DNA from: Methanobacterium sp.
GTDB taxonomy: Archaea; Methanobacteriota; Methanobacteria; Methanobacteriales; Methanobacteriaceae
Direction: 5' to 3'
Length of the DNA stretch: 23,218 nucleotides
Assembly: GCA_003151535.1 (NCBI GenBank)
Contig: PLXT01000042.1
Coordinates: forward strand, 88,225 to 111,442
Below, in pieces: positions 23,097 to 23,218 of this stretch; position 1 is the first letter of the stretch; every line of letters begins with the position of its first letter. Position numbers and translations under genes: made by a program. The notes beneath the pieces are model-generated. The model made no database searches, was not told the origin of the DNA, and worked only from the letters and a program-made list of their open reading frames with translations.

Positions 23097-23127
23097 ATTC
23101 AAAATGTTTATATTAACATTTTTGAAT
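23097..23127. promoter_or_regulatory. Inverted repeat between HMG-CoA synthase and thiolase genes
   Basis: ATTCAAAATGTT (23097-23108) and AACATTTTTGAAT (23115-23127) are complementary except for one extra T, with a 6-nt loop. It ends 14 nt before the thiolase Shine-Dalgarno (23142-23146), so it may be a processing site, attenuator-like hairpin or regulator site. Confidence 0.5.
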
Positions 23128-23153
23128 CATTACGAGATTATGGAGGAATTCAT

Positions 23154-23218
23154 TTGAGAGATGTTGCAATTATAGGAGTCTCACAGACCAAATTCGGAGA
23201 GCTCTGGGACGTATCCTT
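23154..23218 (+). CDS. Thiolase (acetyl-CoA C-acetyltransferase), 5' end only
   Basis: Starts at TTG 23154, with GGAGG at 23142-23146 (7 nt spacing), and runs off the window after 21 codons. LRDVAIIGVSQTKFGELWD is the N-terminal 'V-A-I-I-G-x-x-x-T-K-F-G' strand and loop of archaeal thiolases. Position directly after HMG-CoA synthase matches the known archaeal thiolase-HMGS-DUF35 operon; it supplies acetoacetyl-CoA to the synthase. Confidence 0.88.
   Translation, partial: MRDVAIIGVSQTKFGELWDVS

Overview
The window reads as the chromosome of an AT-rich methanogenic archaeon, most likely Methanobacteriales (Methanobacterium-like). The evidence is an archaeal HMG-CoA synthase followed by its thiolase partner, archaeal promoters with TATA boxes, Shine-Dalgarno sequences of the GGAGGTGAT type with frequent TTG starts, an archaeal PolX, an ExoD protein, and many small zinc-ribbon membrane proteins. 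The assignment is inferred from protein character, not from a database search.

Region 1 (1-6300) is accessory. It holds six zinc-ribbon/transmembrane proteins on the plus strand. Their N-terminus is a four-cysteine ribbon (CxxC-x9/10-CxxC) and the rest varies: multi-pass membrane bundles, a PsbP-like plus PepSY-like ectodomain, or another beta-rich ectodomain. Between them lie a PepSY-like single-pass protein, a frameshifted coiled-coil pseudogene with a 20-bp tandem duplication, and an Ig-like (Big_5) domain remnant. A soluble protein of unknown function (5676-6296) follows.

Region 2 (6300-11900) has a divergent redox module: an HxlR-type repressor facing two flavodoxin-fold oxidoreductases. 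After it come a small acidic protein and the broken remains of a RelA/SpoT-type (p)ppGpp synthetase, an unusual gene for an archaeon. A gene-poor stretch of about 1.1 kb follows. The gene-free stretches carry a degenerate 40-45 bp dispersed repeat and a perfect 10-bp inverted repeat.

Region 3 (11900-23218) is mostly housekeeping: a CPA2 cation/proton antiporter, a DnaQ-like exonuclease convergent with DNA polymerase X, MsrA, ExoD, a hotdog thioesterase, a ferritin-like protein, a HIT hydrolase, a 5-formyl-THF cyclo-ligase-family protein, and the HMG-CoA synthase/thiolase start of the mevalonate pathway for isoprenoid lipids. Two decayed genes interrupt it: a PsbP-like lipoprotein with two frameshifts, and a HisKA_2 histidine kinase with a nonsense codon and a lost N-terminus.

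The main theme is gene decay. At least five accessory genes are broken by single-base indels or a nonsense codon, yet their reading frames stay readable, while the conserved genes between them are intact. I found no convincing tRNA, rRNA, CRISPR array or intact transposase.
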